Assembly: GCA_002400985.2 (NCBI GenBank)
Contig: NVRX02000004.1
Location: 1 to 35,110 of the forward strand
Length of the DNA stretch: 35,110 bases
From: Candidatus Wolfebacteria bacterium
Lineage (GTDB): Bacteria; Patescibacteriota; Minisyncoccia; Phycocordibacterales; Phycocordibacteraceae
Reading direction: 5' to 3'
Under the pieces are notes generated by a model, which saw only the letters and a list, made by a program, of their open reading frames with translations, was not told the DNA's origin and did no database searches. A program made the translations under genes and the position numbers. This document shows positions 34,935 to 35,110 of this stretch, piece after piece. Each line of letters opens with the position of its first letter. Within the stretch, counting starts at the first letter, position 1.

Positions 34935-35110
34935 ATACCCCTTTCGGGGTGTATTCTGCGCAACGCAGTATATAGAGTACGAAATATATCCTCTTTCGTT
35001 CCGCCTATTCGCATTATGTTGCGAATTCCACAACACAATGTCCCATTTCCGACTATGGGCAGCCGGGCATCATTTAAGGATGAATGCCATTTCCCTACAC
35101 ATAAATGTGC
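34935..35110. other. Hairpin-dense region, possible structured RNA running off the window
   Basis: At least six successive short inverted repeats in 175 bp (ACCCC/GGGGT, CTGCG/CGCAG, ACGAAA/TTTCGT, ATTCGCA/TGCGAAT, CCCAT/ATGGG, GGCATCAT/ATG(A)ATGCC, CACAT/ATGTG). Confidence 0.5.

Noticed and set aside
34848-35000. Minus-strand hydrophobic frame ...YTPKGVFFVFVANCFVVLIILIIAIGFAINHYFF
   Set aside because: No ATG/GTG/TTG start at a sensible position after the upstream TAG; TM-like composition can arise from AT-rich antisense DNA.
1-35110. CRISPR arrays, transposases, integrases, toxin-antitoxin pairs
   Set aside because: No regularly spaced repeats and no recognisable families among the translated ORFs.

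Overview
The window looks like a genome fragment of a Patescibacteria/CPR-type (Parcubacteria-like) bacterium. This is inferred from compact genes, standard code, AT-rich DNA, many small membrane proteins and TypeIV-coupling-like ATPase/DUF4015 genes; it was not tested. Almost everything is on the minus strand. Contents: 3'-truncated secA; a Lys/Arg-repeat histone-like protein; an O-antigen ligase/Wzy-like protein; a secreted SNase; a membrane-anchored winged-helix protein; then a ~21 kb cell-surface glycan locus (about 5.4-26.4 kb). That locus holds a Wzx-like flippase, a HAD / KdsB-like / NeuB-like triad, several GT-B and GT2 glycosyltransferases, two tandem FkbM methyltransferases, a sulfotransferase, a NodU/CmcH-type carbamoyltransferase, a polysaccharide deacetylase, a P-loop kinase-like protein, SAM methyltransferases, an epimerase and a lamin-tail/PKD surface protein. 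It is followed by a VirD4/TraG-like ATPase, a DUF4015 putative glycoside hydrolase, rsmI, a PrcB-like protein, murC, an orphan plus-strand gene, tRNA-Ile(GAT) and murD. The most interesting unexplained items are: (i) a probable ~92-nt structured RNA at ~33180-33272(+) with its own promoter and terminator; (ii) a hairpin-packed, non-obviously-coding 175 bp at the right edge; (iii) isolated small-protein genes with their own promoter, 5'-leader hairpin and terminator; (iv) a divergent nonulosonate-like sugar pathway plus sulfation/carbamoylation in one surface-glycan operon. No CRISPR array, transposase or integrase was seen.
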